Assembly (NCBI GenBank): GCA_039199225.1
Contig: JBCCSZ010000293.1
Span: 1-9,998, forward strand
Reading direction: 5' to 3'
Length of the DNA stretch: 9,998 bases
From: JBCCSZ01 sp039199225
GTDB taxonomy: Bacteria > Bacteroidota > Bacteroidia > Chitinophagales > Saprospiraceae
Made by a program: the position numbers and the translations under genes. Position 1 is the stretch's first letter. Each line of letters opens with the position of its first letter. Under the pieces are notes generated by a model that worked only from the letters and a program-made list of their open reading frames with translations, searched no databases and was not told the DNA's origin. Shown in pieces: positions 1 to 6,596 of this stretch.

Positions 1-1
1 C

Positions 2-610
2 AGCCTCTCCTTTCGGCAGCCCGCCTCGAGCAAGAAGGTTGAAAAGGTGAAGGCGCATTTTCAGCTGCCCAAAAACTTCATGCTCTACGTAGGAAATCTG
101 ACAGAACGCAAGGGCCTACAGGAGCTTATCCAAGCTTTTGCTCTTCTGCCCAAAGACAGCCGCATTCCCCTCGTAATCGTTGGTAGAGGCAAGCGGTACA
201 AACAAAAGCTGGTAGCCCGCATTCAACAGCTAAAGGTACAATCGGAAATTATTTTTTGTGAAGACATCAATAACCACTCCCTACCGGCCTTCTACCAAGC
301 TGCCAAGATTTTTGTGTACCCCTCCCGCTACGAAGGCTTTGGACTGCCCATTGTAGAGTCCCTTCAAATGGGAACCGCTGTTATATCAACCCATGCTTCA
401 GCCATTCCCCAGACGGCCGGCCCCGGCGCCTTGCTGGCACATCCAAGGTCGGCAGAGAGTTTGGCAGAATGCCTCCAAAAGCTACTGGACGATTCCAGTC
501 TCAGACAAATGCTTGTCGACAAAGGGAGAGCTTACTACAAAGAGCAATTCGAGCCGCAGGTACTCAGCCGCCAGCTAAATGGTCTTTATCAGGAAATTTT
601 GGGATTGTAG
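2..610 (+). CDS. Glycosyltransferase family 4 (GT4), C-terminal part, 5' end outside the window
   Basis: The reading frame is open from base 2 to the TAG at 608-610, so the gene begins before the window. A GTG at 47 is in frame but is probably internal, because codons before it are also open. What is visible is the C-terminal Rossmann half of a GT-B fold enzyme: the stretch LYVGNLTERKG typical of the start of Glycos_transf_1 domains, a VIVGRGKR strand-loop, and YEGFGLPIVES, the E-x7-E motif of GT4 retaining transferases that binds the nucleotide-sugar donor (glutamates encoded near 332-334 and 356-358). Family knowledge: such enzymes add sugars from UDP- or GDP-donors to lipid carriers or glycans at the cytoplasmic membrane face. 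The acceptor-binding N-terminal half is missing, so substrate cannot be inferred. No following gene on this strand is close enough to be an operon partner; the next gene is convergent. Confidence 0.9.
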   Translation, partial: SLSFRQPASSKKVEKVKAHFQLPKNFMLYVGNLTERKGLQELIQAFALLPKDSRIPLVIVGRGKRYKQKLVARIQQLKVQSEIIFCEDINNHSLPAFYQAAKIFVYPSRYEGFGLPIVESLQMGTAVISTHASAIPQTAGPGALLAHPRSAESLAECLQKLLDDSSLRQMLVDKGRAYYKEQFEPQVLSRQLNGLYQEILGL

Positions 611-686
611 AGGATGTATCACCACAGCCTACAGCAATTTTCTTTCTAGTGGCAGAACCAATCATAAGCTTGGAAATGCATCCACT

Positions 687-1094
687 TTATCTATTTGCTG
701 CCAGAGCCTGTGTTAGGGTCATCTCCATCTTTTCTCCCTCCTCGATCATTGAGATGACTAGGCGGGACGTACTCAGCTCTACAATATCCACCGGATCGTC
801 GGCAGGGCTGTCCGGATCAAAGATTTTTCCTTCGCGAACCTGATAGCGCCCCTTTTCAGTTTGTCCATCGGGCGTGGTAAAGTGAGCTGTTCCATCGGGT
901 TTGAAGGAAAAGCGGATGTCTCCACCCAATAGCGTTGCCGGCACCAATTCGCCCCCTACATTGACGGATTCTACCAACCATTCCCCAACGATCAGCTCTT
1001 TTTGAGTGGGTATCTTTTGAATGGTCTTACAAGATTGAAAGGCCAAAGCGGCCAATAACACAAGAGTGGTCGAGATGTGCTTAATGTTCCTCAT
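687..1094 (-). CDS. Small lipoprotein with lipocalin-like domain
   Basis: A 135-residue protein beginning MRNIKHISTTLVLLAALAFQSC: basic N-terminus, hydrophobic core and a lipobox-like end with Cys22, so it is very likely a signal-peptidase II lipoprotein anchored in the cell envelope. The mature part begins with a GEWLVESVNVGG stretch, followed by FKPDGTAHFTTPDGQ, GRYQVREGKIF and a late LVISM...EKMEMTLTQ segment. This repeated 'weight or work, dose of Gly, strand' layout resembles the lipocalin-like domains (Lipocalin_4 type) common in Bacteroidota lipoproteins, which form small beta-barrels and have no known enzymatic role. Its ATG (1092-1094) directly follows a small inverted repeat (1095-1112). 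It is divergent from the amidase and convergent with the glycosyltransferase, so it is likely transcribed alone. No exact promoter was seen; a TA-N3-TTTG near-match on the minus strand lies at 1124-1132. The biological role is unknown. Confidence 0.85.
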   Translation of the reverse strand: MRNIKHISTTLVLLAALAFQSCKTIQKIPTQKELIVGEWLVESVNVGGELVPATLLGGDIRFSFKPDGTAHFTTPDGQTEKGRYQVREGKIFDPDSPADDPVDIVELSTSRLVISMIEEGEKMEMTLTQALAANR

Positions 1095-1265
1095 AGTATT
1101 TTCTTTAATACTTAAAACGCTATCAAATGGTAGATTACAAATAAGGATTTACAACAATCATGCCTTGTCGGCCGACGAAGTCTGCTTCCCTCACATTTCC
1201 ACTGATATACCTATGCCCATTCACCGAATATGTTTTATCTTACTTCAAATCTTAGCCCATCTAAT

Positions 1266-2750
1266 ATGACTTTCGAAGAATACCGCCGTTGCGACGCCTC
1301 CGAGTTGGCCCAACTGGTAAAAGACAAAGAAATCACAGCTGGTGAATTGCTGGACATCGCCATCGAACGCATAGAAGCTGTCAACCCAAGCTTGAATGCG
1401 ATCGTCCACAAGCTCTACGATCATGGACGCGAAATGCTGACACACGCCAATCCCGAAGCTCCCTTTTATGGTGTTCCCTTTTTGGTCAAAGACCTCGGGC
1501 TCGAAGTGGCACAAACCCCCATGTTGGCTGGTAGCAAAGCGCTCAAAGGTTATATTTCTCCTGCCGACACTTACCTGAGCAGCCAGTTGAAGGACGCTGG
1601 ATTTATCTTCATTGCCAAGACCAATACCCCTGAGCTTGGGCTGACTTCCTACACCGAATCAGAACTCAACGGAGCCTGCCTCAATCCATGGAACCTCGCT
1701 CATTCACCCGGGGGGTCTAGCGGTGGCTCTGCTGCAGCCGTGGCCAGTGGGATTGCACCGCTTGCAACGGCTAGCGATGGAGGCGGCTCTATTCGAATTC
1801 CTGCAGCCTGCTGTGGCCTATTCGGGTTGAAACCCAGCCGCGGACGAACCAGCCTTGGTCCCAAGCATGGCGAAATGTGGGGCGGGGCGGTCGTAGAAAA
1901 TTGTGTGAGCCGAAGCGTGCGCGACAGTGCAGCCTACCTGGACCTCATCCAAAAAGGCTATCCTGGTGATCCATATCTCAAAGCATCTCCAGAAAGCTTT
2001 TTGAAGGCCATCGAAATACGCCCCAAAAAACTACGAATCGGTTACAGCTACGCACATATCCTCGATAAACCGGTTGCAGAAAAATGTAAAGCTGCCCTAC
2101 TACAGGTCGTTGAATTGCTGAAAGGGCTTGGACATGAAGTAGAGGAAGTAGCTCTTCCCTATACCAGAGATGATATCGTAAACGGCTTTCTACCTGTCAT
2201 AGCGGGTGAAACTGCTGCGTCCATTACAGAAATCGGCCGTCTTCGAGGCAAGAAGATTCAACAAAGCGAATTGGAACGAAACACATGGGCCATGGGCTTG
2301 TTGGGCAGAACTTATTCAGCAGAGGAGTATGCGCTGGCCAAAAGGGTTTGGGGACAACTCGCCCGGAGGATGGGTGCTTTCCACCAACAGCACGACCTAC
2401 TACTTACCCCTACCTTAACGCAGTTGCCTATTGAAACTGGAGCGCTGCAGAATTCAACCTTTGAAGATCAGCTGCTTCAGATGGTTAATCGACTGGGCTC
2501 CGGCACGCTGCTTCGAAAAAACCTCGACCAATTAATCGATAAGGCGTTTACCTATATTCCTTACACGCCTATGTCGAATATGACTGGCCAGCCATCAGCT
2601 TCAATCCCACTCTCTTGGGATGATTCCACCCAACTACCGATCGGCTCCCTCTTTACTGCTGCCATCGGTCAGGAGGCTTTGCTCTATCAATTGGCCGCCC
2701 AGCTCGAAGAGCAACAACCTTGGAAGATGCGCTTCCCAAGCGAGTTGTGA
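1266..2750 (+). CDS. Amidase signature family hydrolase (NylA/FAAH-like)
   Basis: A 494-residue amidase-signature enzyme, full length for the family. Numbering from the ATG at 1266, Lys75 (in FLVKDLG), Ser151 (in GGSSGGS) and Ser175 (in DGGGSIRIPA) form the Lys-cisSer-Ser catalytic triad; the 24-residue spacing between the serines equals that of NylA and FAAH. The flanking motifs AKTNTPELG, LNPWNLAHSPGGSSGG and CGLFGLKPSRGR are all present. From memory the overall sequence is nearer to 6-aminohexanoate-cyclic-dimer hydrolase-like amidases than to GatA, and no gatB or gatC is adjacent, so a role in tRNA amidation is unlikely. The enzyme should hydrolyse a C-N amide bond; the substrate is not predictable. 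An upstream in-frame ATG at 1230 was rejected: it lies inside a promoter-like TATGTTTT (1229-1236, one mismatch to TAnnTTTG) and adds residues unlike the family N-terminus. No signal peptide, so probably cytoplasmic. Confidence 0.92.
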   Translation: MTFEEYRRCDASELAQLVKDKEITAGELLDIAIERIEAVNPSLNAIVHKLYDHGREMLTHANPEAPFYGVPFLVKDLGLEVAQTPMLAGSKALKGYISPADTYLSSQLKDAGFIFIAKTNTPELGLTSYTESELNGACLNPWNLAHSPGGSSGGSAAAVASGIAPLATASDGGGSIRIPAACCGLFGLKPSRGRTSLGPKHGEMWGGAVVENCVSRSVRDSAAYLDLIQKGYPGDPYLKASPESFLKAIEIRPKKLRIGYSYAHILDKPVAEKCKAALLQVVELLKGLGHEVEEVALPYTRDDIVNGFLPVIAGETAASITEIGRLRGKKIQQSELERNTWAMGLLGRTYSAEEYALAKRVWGQLARRMGAFHQQHDLLLTPTLTQLPIETGALQNSTFEDQLLQMVNRLGSGTLLRKNLDQLIDKAFTYIPYTPMSNMTGQPSASIPLSWDDSTQLPIGSLFTAAIGQEALLYQLAAQLEEQQPWKMRFPSEL

Positions 2751-2808
2751 TGCCATAAAACATTCAAGTTGCAACAAACCCTATTCCTCACTAAAAAATT
2801 AGAGCAAT

Positions 2809-3273
2809 TTGGAGAAAATTACCATCAAAAAGGGACAATTCCTACAGAGGAAAGGAGAACGCAGCACAAGGGTCTACATTGTTTTATCGGGCCTTTTGCG
2901 AAGTTATTCGATTGACAACAAAGGGAAAGAACACATATTTATGTTTGCGCCCGAGCATTGGACAATCGCCGATAGCAACCCACCGGACATGCCAAGCGAG
3001 CTGTACATCGACGCAATCGAGAACTCGACCTTGATCGCCGTTGAAAAAAATGAGGAAAGCCCTAATATCGAAAAAATCCTCAGACGAATAAACGTCTTGC
3101 AAAAGAGGATCATCCTACTCATGAGCGCCTCGGCAATCGAACGCTACGAACATTTCATTGAGACCTATCCCGATATTGTCCAGAGGGTCCCACAGCGAAT
3201 GATCGCTTCCTATCTCGGCATCACACCAGAGGCACTGAGCAAGGTAAAAGGTCAACGCAGGAAAAAAACCTGA
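2809..3273 (+). CDS. Crp/Fnr-family transcriptional regulator, short form, TTG start
   Basis: A 154-residue protein with a cyclic-nucleotide-binding-like beta-barrel (roughly residues 3-75: TIKKGQFLQRKGE, YIVLSGLLRSYSIDNKGKEHIFMF) and a C-terminal winged helix-turn-helix (about 125-150: VPQRMIASYLGITPEALSKVKG), the usual recognition helix of Bacteroidota Crp/Fnr proteins. The start is a TTG: an in-frame TAG lies at 2800-2802, only two codons upstream, and the next residues are already beta-roll, so no ATG start would keep the domain. The protein lacks the N-terminal helix of about 25-30 residues found in 190-220-residue Crp proteins; I recall similar short relatives in Bacteroidota, so this may be a natural subfamily. 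No Fnr-type cysteine cluster is present, and no typical cAMP-binding Arg-Ser pair is obvious, so the ligand is unknown. It lies 58 bases after the amidase on the same strand, suggesting possible co-transcription. Confidence 0.82.
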   Translation: MEKITIKKGQFLQRKGERSTRVYIVLSGLLRSYSIDNKGKEHIFMFAPEHWTIADSNPPDMPSELYIDAIENSTLIAVEKNEESPNIEKILRRINVLQKRIILLMSASAIERYEHFIETYPDIVQRVPQRMIASYLGITPEALSKVKGQRRKKT

Positions 3274-3364
3274 TGCTCTGACTGAACTTTTACCGCTCGA
3301 ATCGCTCCGTATTTGGACATTTTGCAGCAGCTGTTTCTCAATTCCTAGCGACTTCTTTTTCGGA

Positions 3365-3396
3365 TTTGAAAAAGGTGTGAGAAAGTCGTACCTTTG
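3365..3396 (+). promoter_or_regulatory. Bacteroidota-type promoter for ahcY
   Basis: A perfect TTTG (-33 element, 3365-3368), 20 bases of spacer, and a perfect TAnnTTTG (-7 element, TACCTTTG, 3389-3396). This is the sigma-ABfr (primary sigma) promoter architecture of Bacteroidota. Transcription should begin near 3401-3405, giving an AT-rich leader of about 35 bases before the ahcY ATG at 3437, too short for an S-adenosylhomocysteine riboswitch. Confidence 0.8.
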
Positions 3397-3436
3397 CAGT
3401 CCAATTTAAAAAAACATCATAAAAAATTATTTCCGT

Positions 3437-4750
3437 ATGTCAAATGTAGATCAGCGAGTTAAATATAAAGTAAAAGACATCTCTATGGCAGCCTGGGGCC
3501 GTCGGGAGATTGAACTTGCAGAAGCTGAAATGCCTGGCCTGATGGCTTTGCGGGAGGAGTTCGGAGCGTCTAAGCCGCTCAAAGGTGCTAGAATTGCCGG
3601 TTGCCTCCACATGACCATTCAAACGGCGGTTTTGATCGAGACACTTGTCGAGTTAGGAGCCGAAGTCACTTGGTCTTCTTGCAACATCTTCTCTACGCAA
3701 GACCATGCCGCTGCTGCCATCGCAGAAGCTGGTATCCCGGTATATGCTTGGAAAGGAATGAACGAAGAAGAGTTCTGGTGGTGCATCGAGCAAACACTTT
3801 TCACTTTTGAAGACGAGAAGCCTCTGAATATGATCCTGGATGATGGTGGCGATCTGACCAATGTCGTTTTGGATAAGTATCCAGAATTGGTCAAAGGCAT
3901 CAAAGGATTGAGCGAGGAAACGACAACGGGTGTTCACCGCCTGTACGAGCGTCAACGCAATGGTACGCTGCCAATGCCTGCCATCAATGTAAACGACTCT
4001 GTTACCAAGTCTAAGTTTGATAATAAGTACGGTTGTAAAGAATCCTGTGTGGATGCCATCCGTCGCGCAACCGATGTAATGATCGCCGGAAAGGTGGCTG
4101 TCGTTGCAGGATATGGCGATGTTGGAAAAGGTTCTGCTGCCTCTTTGAGAGGTGCCGGCGCGCGTGTCATCGTTACGGAAATCGATCCGATTTGTGCTTT
4201 GCAAGCAGCCATGGACGGCTTTGCTGTCAAGCGCATGGAAACGGCTCTGCAAGAGGCCAATATCGTTGTGACAGCTACAGGTTGTAAGGACATCGTGGCT
4301 GCCAAGCACTTCGAGATGATGAAAGACAAGACCATTGTTTGTAACATCGGACACTTCGACAATGAGATCGATATGGCGTGGTTGAACGAAAATCACGGCA
4401 GCACCAAGGTAGAAATCAAGCCGCAGGTTGATAAGTATACCATTGATGGTAAGGATGTCATCGTTTTGGCAGAAGGCCGCTTGGTCAACCTCGGTTGTGC
4501 AACAGGACACCCTTCTTTCGTAATGTCCAACTCCTTCACCAACCAAGTTTTGGCTCAGCTTGAATTGTGGCAAAACAGCGACAACTACGAGAATAAGGTT
4601 TACATGCTTCCAAAGCATTTGGATGAGAAAGTTGCTCGTCTGCACCTGTCTAAGATCGGTGTTGAACTGGAAGAATTGAACGAAGATCAGGCGAGTTACC
4701 TCGGCGTTGAGGCAAAGGGTCCCTTCAAGCCAGAATACTACAGATACTAA
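3437..4750 (+). CDS. ahcY: Adenosylhomocysteinase (S-adenosyl-L-homocysteine hydrolase)
   Basis: A 437-residue cytoplasmic NAD-dependent enzyme that reversibly splits S-adenosylhomocysteine, the product of all SAM-dependent methyltransfer, into adenosine and homocysteine. Nearly every family signature is visible: AGCLHMTIQTAVLIETL (54-70), SSCNIFSTQDHAAAAIA (80-96), LDDGGDLT (134-141), SEETTTGVHRLY (159-170), NDSVTKSKFDNKYGC (186-200), the NAD-binding VAGYGDVGKGSA (223-234), CNIGHFDNEID (302-312) and the C-terminal GPFKPEYYRY whose Lys431 and Tyr435 correspond to residues completing the NAD pocket of the neighbouring subunit. Its length matches the human-type enzyme; it lacks the roughly 40-residue insert found in many bacterial and plant homologues before SEETTTGV. 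It has its own promoter at 3365-3396 and its own terminator at 4774-4809, so it is probably a single-gene unit. There is no Shine-Dalgarno sequence before the ATG. Confidence 0.98.
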   Translation: MSNVDQRVKYKVKDISMAAWGRREIELAEAEMPGLMALREEFGASKPLKGARIAGCLHMTIQTAVLIETLVELGAEVTWSSCNIFSTQDHAAAAIAEAGIPVYAWKGMNEEEFWWCIEQTLFTFEDEKPLNMILDDGGDLTNVVLDKYPELVKGIKGLSEETTTGVHRLYERQRNGTLPMPAINVNDSVTKSKFDNKYGCKESCVDAIRRATDVMIAGKVAVVAGYGDVGKGSAASLRGAGARVIVTEIDPICALQAAMDGFAVKRMETALQEANIVVTATGCKDIVAAKHFEMMKDKTIVCNIGHFDNEIDMAWLNENHGSTKVEIKPQVDKYTIDGKDVIVLAEGRLVNLGCATGHPSFVMSNSFTNQVLAQLELWQNSDNYENKVYMLPKHLDEKVARLHLSKIGVELEELNEDQASYLGVEAKGPFKPEYYRY

Positions 4751-4773
4751 TGAATTTGTAAAAAATACCAGCA

Positions 4774-4809
4774 GAAAGGGTCGGTCAAATCATTTGTCCG
4801 GCCCTTTTT
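4774..4809 (+). terminator. Rho-independent terminator after ahcY
   Basis: The 5' arm AAAGGGTCGG (4775-4784) pairs with CCGGCCCTTT (4798-4807) with one G-U wobble. After a single T-T mismatch, CAAA (4786-4789) pairs with TTTG (4793-4796) round a three-base loop, so almost the whole element is stem. A T-run (4805-4809) follows. It lies about 25 bases after the ahcY stop and upstream of the next promoter-like element at 4850-4857, insulating the two units. Confidence 0.88.
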
Positions 4810-4849
4810 CATTAACGCCCTATTAACCACTCTCAAAGCAGATTCTCCG

Positions 4850-4857
4850 TATCTTTG
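4850..4857 (+). promoter_or_regulatory. Promoter -7 element (TATCTTTG) before the DUF6702 gene
   Basis: TATCTTTG matches the Bacteroidota TAnnTTTG -7 element exactly. No TTTG is visible at the expected -33 position near 4826. The element ends only five bases before the ATG at 4863, so the transcript would start on or very near this ATG. That means either a leaderless mRNA or translation from the in-frame ATGs at 4872 or 4881. Confidence 0.6.
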
Positions 4858-4862
4858 CAAAA

Positions 4863-5384
4863 ATGTTGCATATGATTTGGATGTACCTATTGTTATGTCA
4901 GTCCCTGTTTTCGAGTGGCCAGTCAGCTATAGCGCACGAAATACACATCAGCAAGTGCCAAATTGCCTTCAATGAGTCGGAAGAAGCTCTACAGATTAGT
5001 TTTCATATTTTCATTGACGATCTGGAAGCAGCCCTGCGCAACCAGGGAGCCGATAAGCTCTTCCTAACCACCGAAAGAGAAGCAGCAACCGCCGATACCC
5101 ACCTGGCAGCTTACCTCAGAGAGAAATTCGTCCTAAAAGTTAACGAACAGGCTGTCGATTACGAATTCATTGGCAAAGAGCCCTCGGAAGACCTGCAAGC
5201 CGTCTGGTGCTACCTGGAAATCACTGGGGTGAACAGCTTGCAGCAACTGAATGTCTCCAGCAGTGTACTTATGGATGTCCACCACGATCAAAAAAACATC
5301 ATTATGGTAGAGAGAAGTGGAAAGCCATCCGAGTTTTTATTGCTGACTAGAAACCAGCCCTCGGGCAGCCTTCAGTTTGAATAG
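4863..5384 (+). CDS. DUF6702-family secreted protein
   Basis: Up to 173 residues. The N-terminus (hydrophobic WMYLLLCQSLFSS, then SGQSAIAHE) looks like a Sec signal peptide, with cleavage probably near the Ala-His-Glu stretch, so the protein should be exported. The mature sequence carries the pattern I associate with DUF6702: HEIHISKCQIAFNESEEALQISFHIFIDDLEAALR at the start, a KFVLKVNEQAVDYEFIGKE strand pair, AVWCYLEITG, and SSSVLMDVHHDQKNIIMVE near the end. Proteins of this type are small periplasmic or surface beta-rich proteins of Bacteroidota; their function is unknown. The start is uncertain: ATGs at 4863, 4872 and 4881 all leave a signal peptide, and the first lies nearly inside the promoter. 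The stop is two bases before the ATG of the following hydrolase gene, so translation of the two is probably coupled. Assignment of the family is from memory of its sequence pattern. Confidence 0.82.
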   Translation: MLHMIWMYLLLCQSLFSSGQSAIAHEIHISKCQIAFNESEEALQISFHIFIDDLEAALRNQGADKLFLTTEREAATADTHLAAYLREKFVLKVNEQAVDYEFIGKEPSEDLQAVWCYLEITGVNSLQQLNVSSSVLMDVHHDQKNIIMVERSGKPSEFLLLTRNQPSGSLQFE

Positions 5385-5386
5385 CT

Positions 5387-6289
5387 ATGCAACGCCTAGG
5401 ACTGTACACTTTCCTGTCATTCTCCCTATTATTTTTGTCGTGCAATCAGAGCAAAGACATGAAGGATATTTACCACATCATGGAAGACATTTCTATTGCC
5501 TCCAATATCACGTACAAAAAAATAGATTCTTTGGCACTGCAGTTGGACGTCTATTTTCCCGCGAAAAAATTGGGGGCAGAGCCTTGGGATGAGCTATCAA
5601 ATGAGTCTAAACCTACATTGATATATTTTCATGGTGGTGGATGGGTAGAAGGCGATAGAATCTCTAGGTTTCTAGGCTTGCTCCCTTATCTTGAAAAAGG
5701 CTGGTGTGTCGTAAATGTGGATTATAGACTACTGGATAAAACCCATTTAATCGGTTCTTTGAACGATTGTATCGATGCCATCAATTGGGTGAAGGAAAAC
5801 GCCTCAACCTATAAATTCGATGTCAATAAAATTTATTTATCGGGAGAATCTGCAGGAGGACATTTGGCCCTTTTGGCAGGAATGATTGAAACAACAAAAG
5901 TAAATGGCGTCGAAATTCACAAAAGAGAAAGTGAAATCCAGGGAATCATCAATTGGTATGGCATAACAGAAATGGAAACAGCCATAGCGTTTTGGGACGA
6001 TTCCTCTTACACAAAAGAGATATTGAATAAATGGACGGGGAATGAGCGCCAATATCTAAAAACGACCTCTCCCATCAACCACATTACAGCAAATACGCCC
6101 CCTATTCTAAGCATTCATGGAGATGAAGACATCAATGTCAGGGTTGAACAAGCGACCTCTCTTCATACTGCTTTGGAAGCTCAAGGGGTTAAAAATAAGC
6201 TGCTCCAAATAAGCGGGAAAAAACATGGAAATTTCTCTGCAATAGAATTAAATGCCATCTTTAAGGAGATTTGGCAATTCATCAAATAA
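5387..6289 (+). CDS. Alpha/beta-hydrolase lipoprotein (esterase/lipase, HGGGW type)
   Basis: A 300-residue protein starting MQRLGLYTFLSFSLLFLSC, with a lipobox ending at Cys19, so it is probably an envelope-anchored lipoprotein. The alpha/beta-hydrolase domain follows: HGGGW (82-86) supplies the oxyanion hole, Ser155 in GESAGG is the nucleophile, Asp248 in HGDEDINV is the likely acid and His280 in KKHGNF the base, so the triad appears intact. The layout fits the hormone-sensitive-lipase/BD-FAE-like esterases that deacylate small esters or carbohydrates; the natural substrate cannot be told. It starts two bases after the DUF6702 stop and ends 22 bases before yidD, so all three are likely one operon. 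Its composition differs from its neighbours: hand counts give about 32-42% G+C in three 60-base samples (5821-5880, 5881-5940, 6001-6060), against 57% in one from the DUF6702 gene and 50% in one from hemB. This suggests a later insertion into the operon. Confidence 0.9.
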   Translation: MQRLGLYTFLSFSLLFLSCNQSKDMKDIYHIMEDISIASNITYKKIDSLALQLDVYFPAKKLGAEPWDELSNESKPTLIYFHGGGWVEGDRISRFLGLLPYLEKGWCVVNVDYRLLDKTHLIGSLNDCIDAINWVKENASTYKFDVNKIYLSGESAGGHLALLAGMIETTKVNGVEIHKRESEIQGIINWYGITEMETAIAFWDDSSYTKEILNKWTGNERQYLKTTSPINHITANTPPILSIHGDEDINVRVEQATSLHTALEAQGVKNKLLQISGKKHGNFSAIELNAIFKEIWQFIK

Positions 6290-6311
6290 ATCCAGACTAA
6301 ATTTTCTGATA

Positions 6312-6551
6312 ATGGGCCGTCTTCTCAAAAAGCTATTCATCCTCCCGATCAGATTTTATCAGATCGCTATTTCACCACTCTTGGGTCCTAAATGCCGCTT
6401 CAACCCCACTTGCTCTCACTACATGGTCCAAGCCATCGAAGAATGGGGCGTTTTACGCGGTATCTGGCTGGGCCTAAAACGCATCGGTAAGTGCCATCCC
6501 TGGGGGCCTCACGGCCACGACCCTGTACCCAAAAGAAAGAAAAAGAGCTAG
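6312..6551 (+). CDS. yidD: Membrane protein insertion efficiency factor YidD
   Basis: A 79-residue protein with the full YidD signature: RFYQIAISPLLGPKCRFNPTCSHYMVQAIEEWG (residues 14-46) and KCHPWGPHGHDPVP (60-73), including Cys28, Cys34 and Cys61, followed by a basic tail. YidD is a small membrane-associated protein with an amphipathic N-terminal helix that helps YidC and the Sec translocon insert inner-membrane proteins. The ATG at 6312 was chosen because MGRLLKKLFILPIRFYQ is the usual family start; an earlier in-frame ATG at 6252 lies inside the hydrolase gene. In many bacteria yidD sits between rnpA and yidC near the origin; here it lies third in an operon with a DUF6702 protein and a hydrolase, 22 bases after the latter, so it has been detached from that cluster. 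Confidence 0.93.
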   Translation: MGRLLKKLFILPIRFYQIAISPLLGPKCRFNPTCSHYMVQAIEEWGVLRGIWLGLKRIGKCHPWGPHGHDPVPKRKKKS

Positions 6552-6560
6552 CTTTCAACA

Positions 6561-6592
6561 CTTGCAAATACAACCTCCGACCGCTACCTTTG
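6561..6592 (+). promoter_or_regulatory. Bacteroidota-type promoter for hemB, abutting the start codon
   Basis: CTTG (6561-6564, one mismatch to TTTG), a 20-base spacer, and a perfect -7 element TACCTTTG (6585-6592). The spacing is identical to the ahcY promoter. The -7 element ends four bases before the hemB ATG at 6597, so transcription should begin at or just inside the start codon, which implies a leaderless mRNA. It lies in the 45-base gap after yidD. Confidence 0.72.
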
Positions 6593-6596
6593 CGCC

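Noticed and set aside
3397..3436. Possible S-adenosylhomocysteine riboswitch before ahcY
   Set aside because: The predicted leader is only about 35-40 AT-rich bases, too short for the known structured element, and no pairing pattern was seen.
3653..4645. A 330-codon open frame on the minus strand inside ahcY
   Set aside because: It lies wholly antisense to a gene with unmistakable AhcY motifs; such long antisense frames arise from codon bias, and its translation shows no family motif.
6252..6311. Earlier in-frame ATG for yidD
   Set aside because: It overlaps the hydrolase coding end and adds residues absent from the usual YidD start MGRLLKK.
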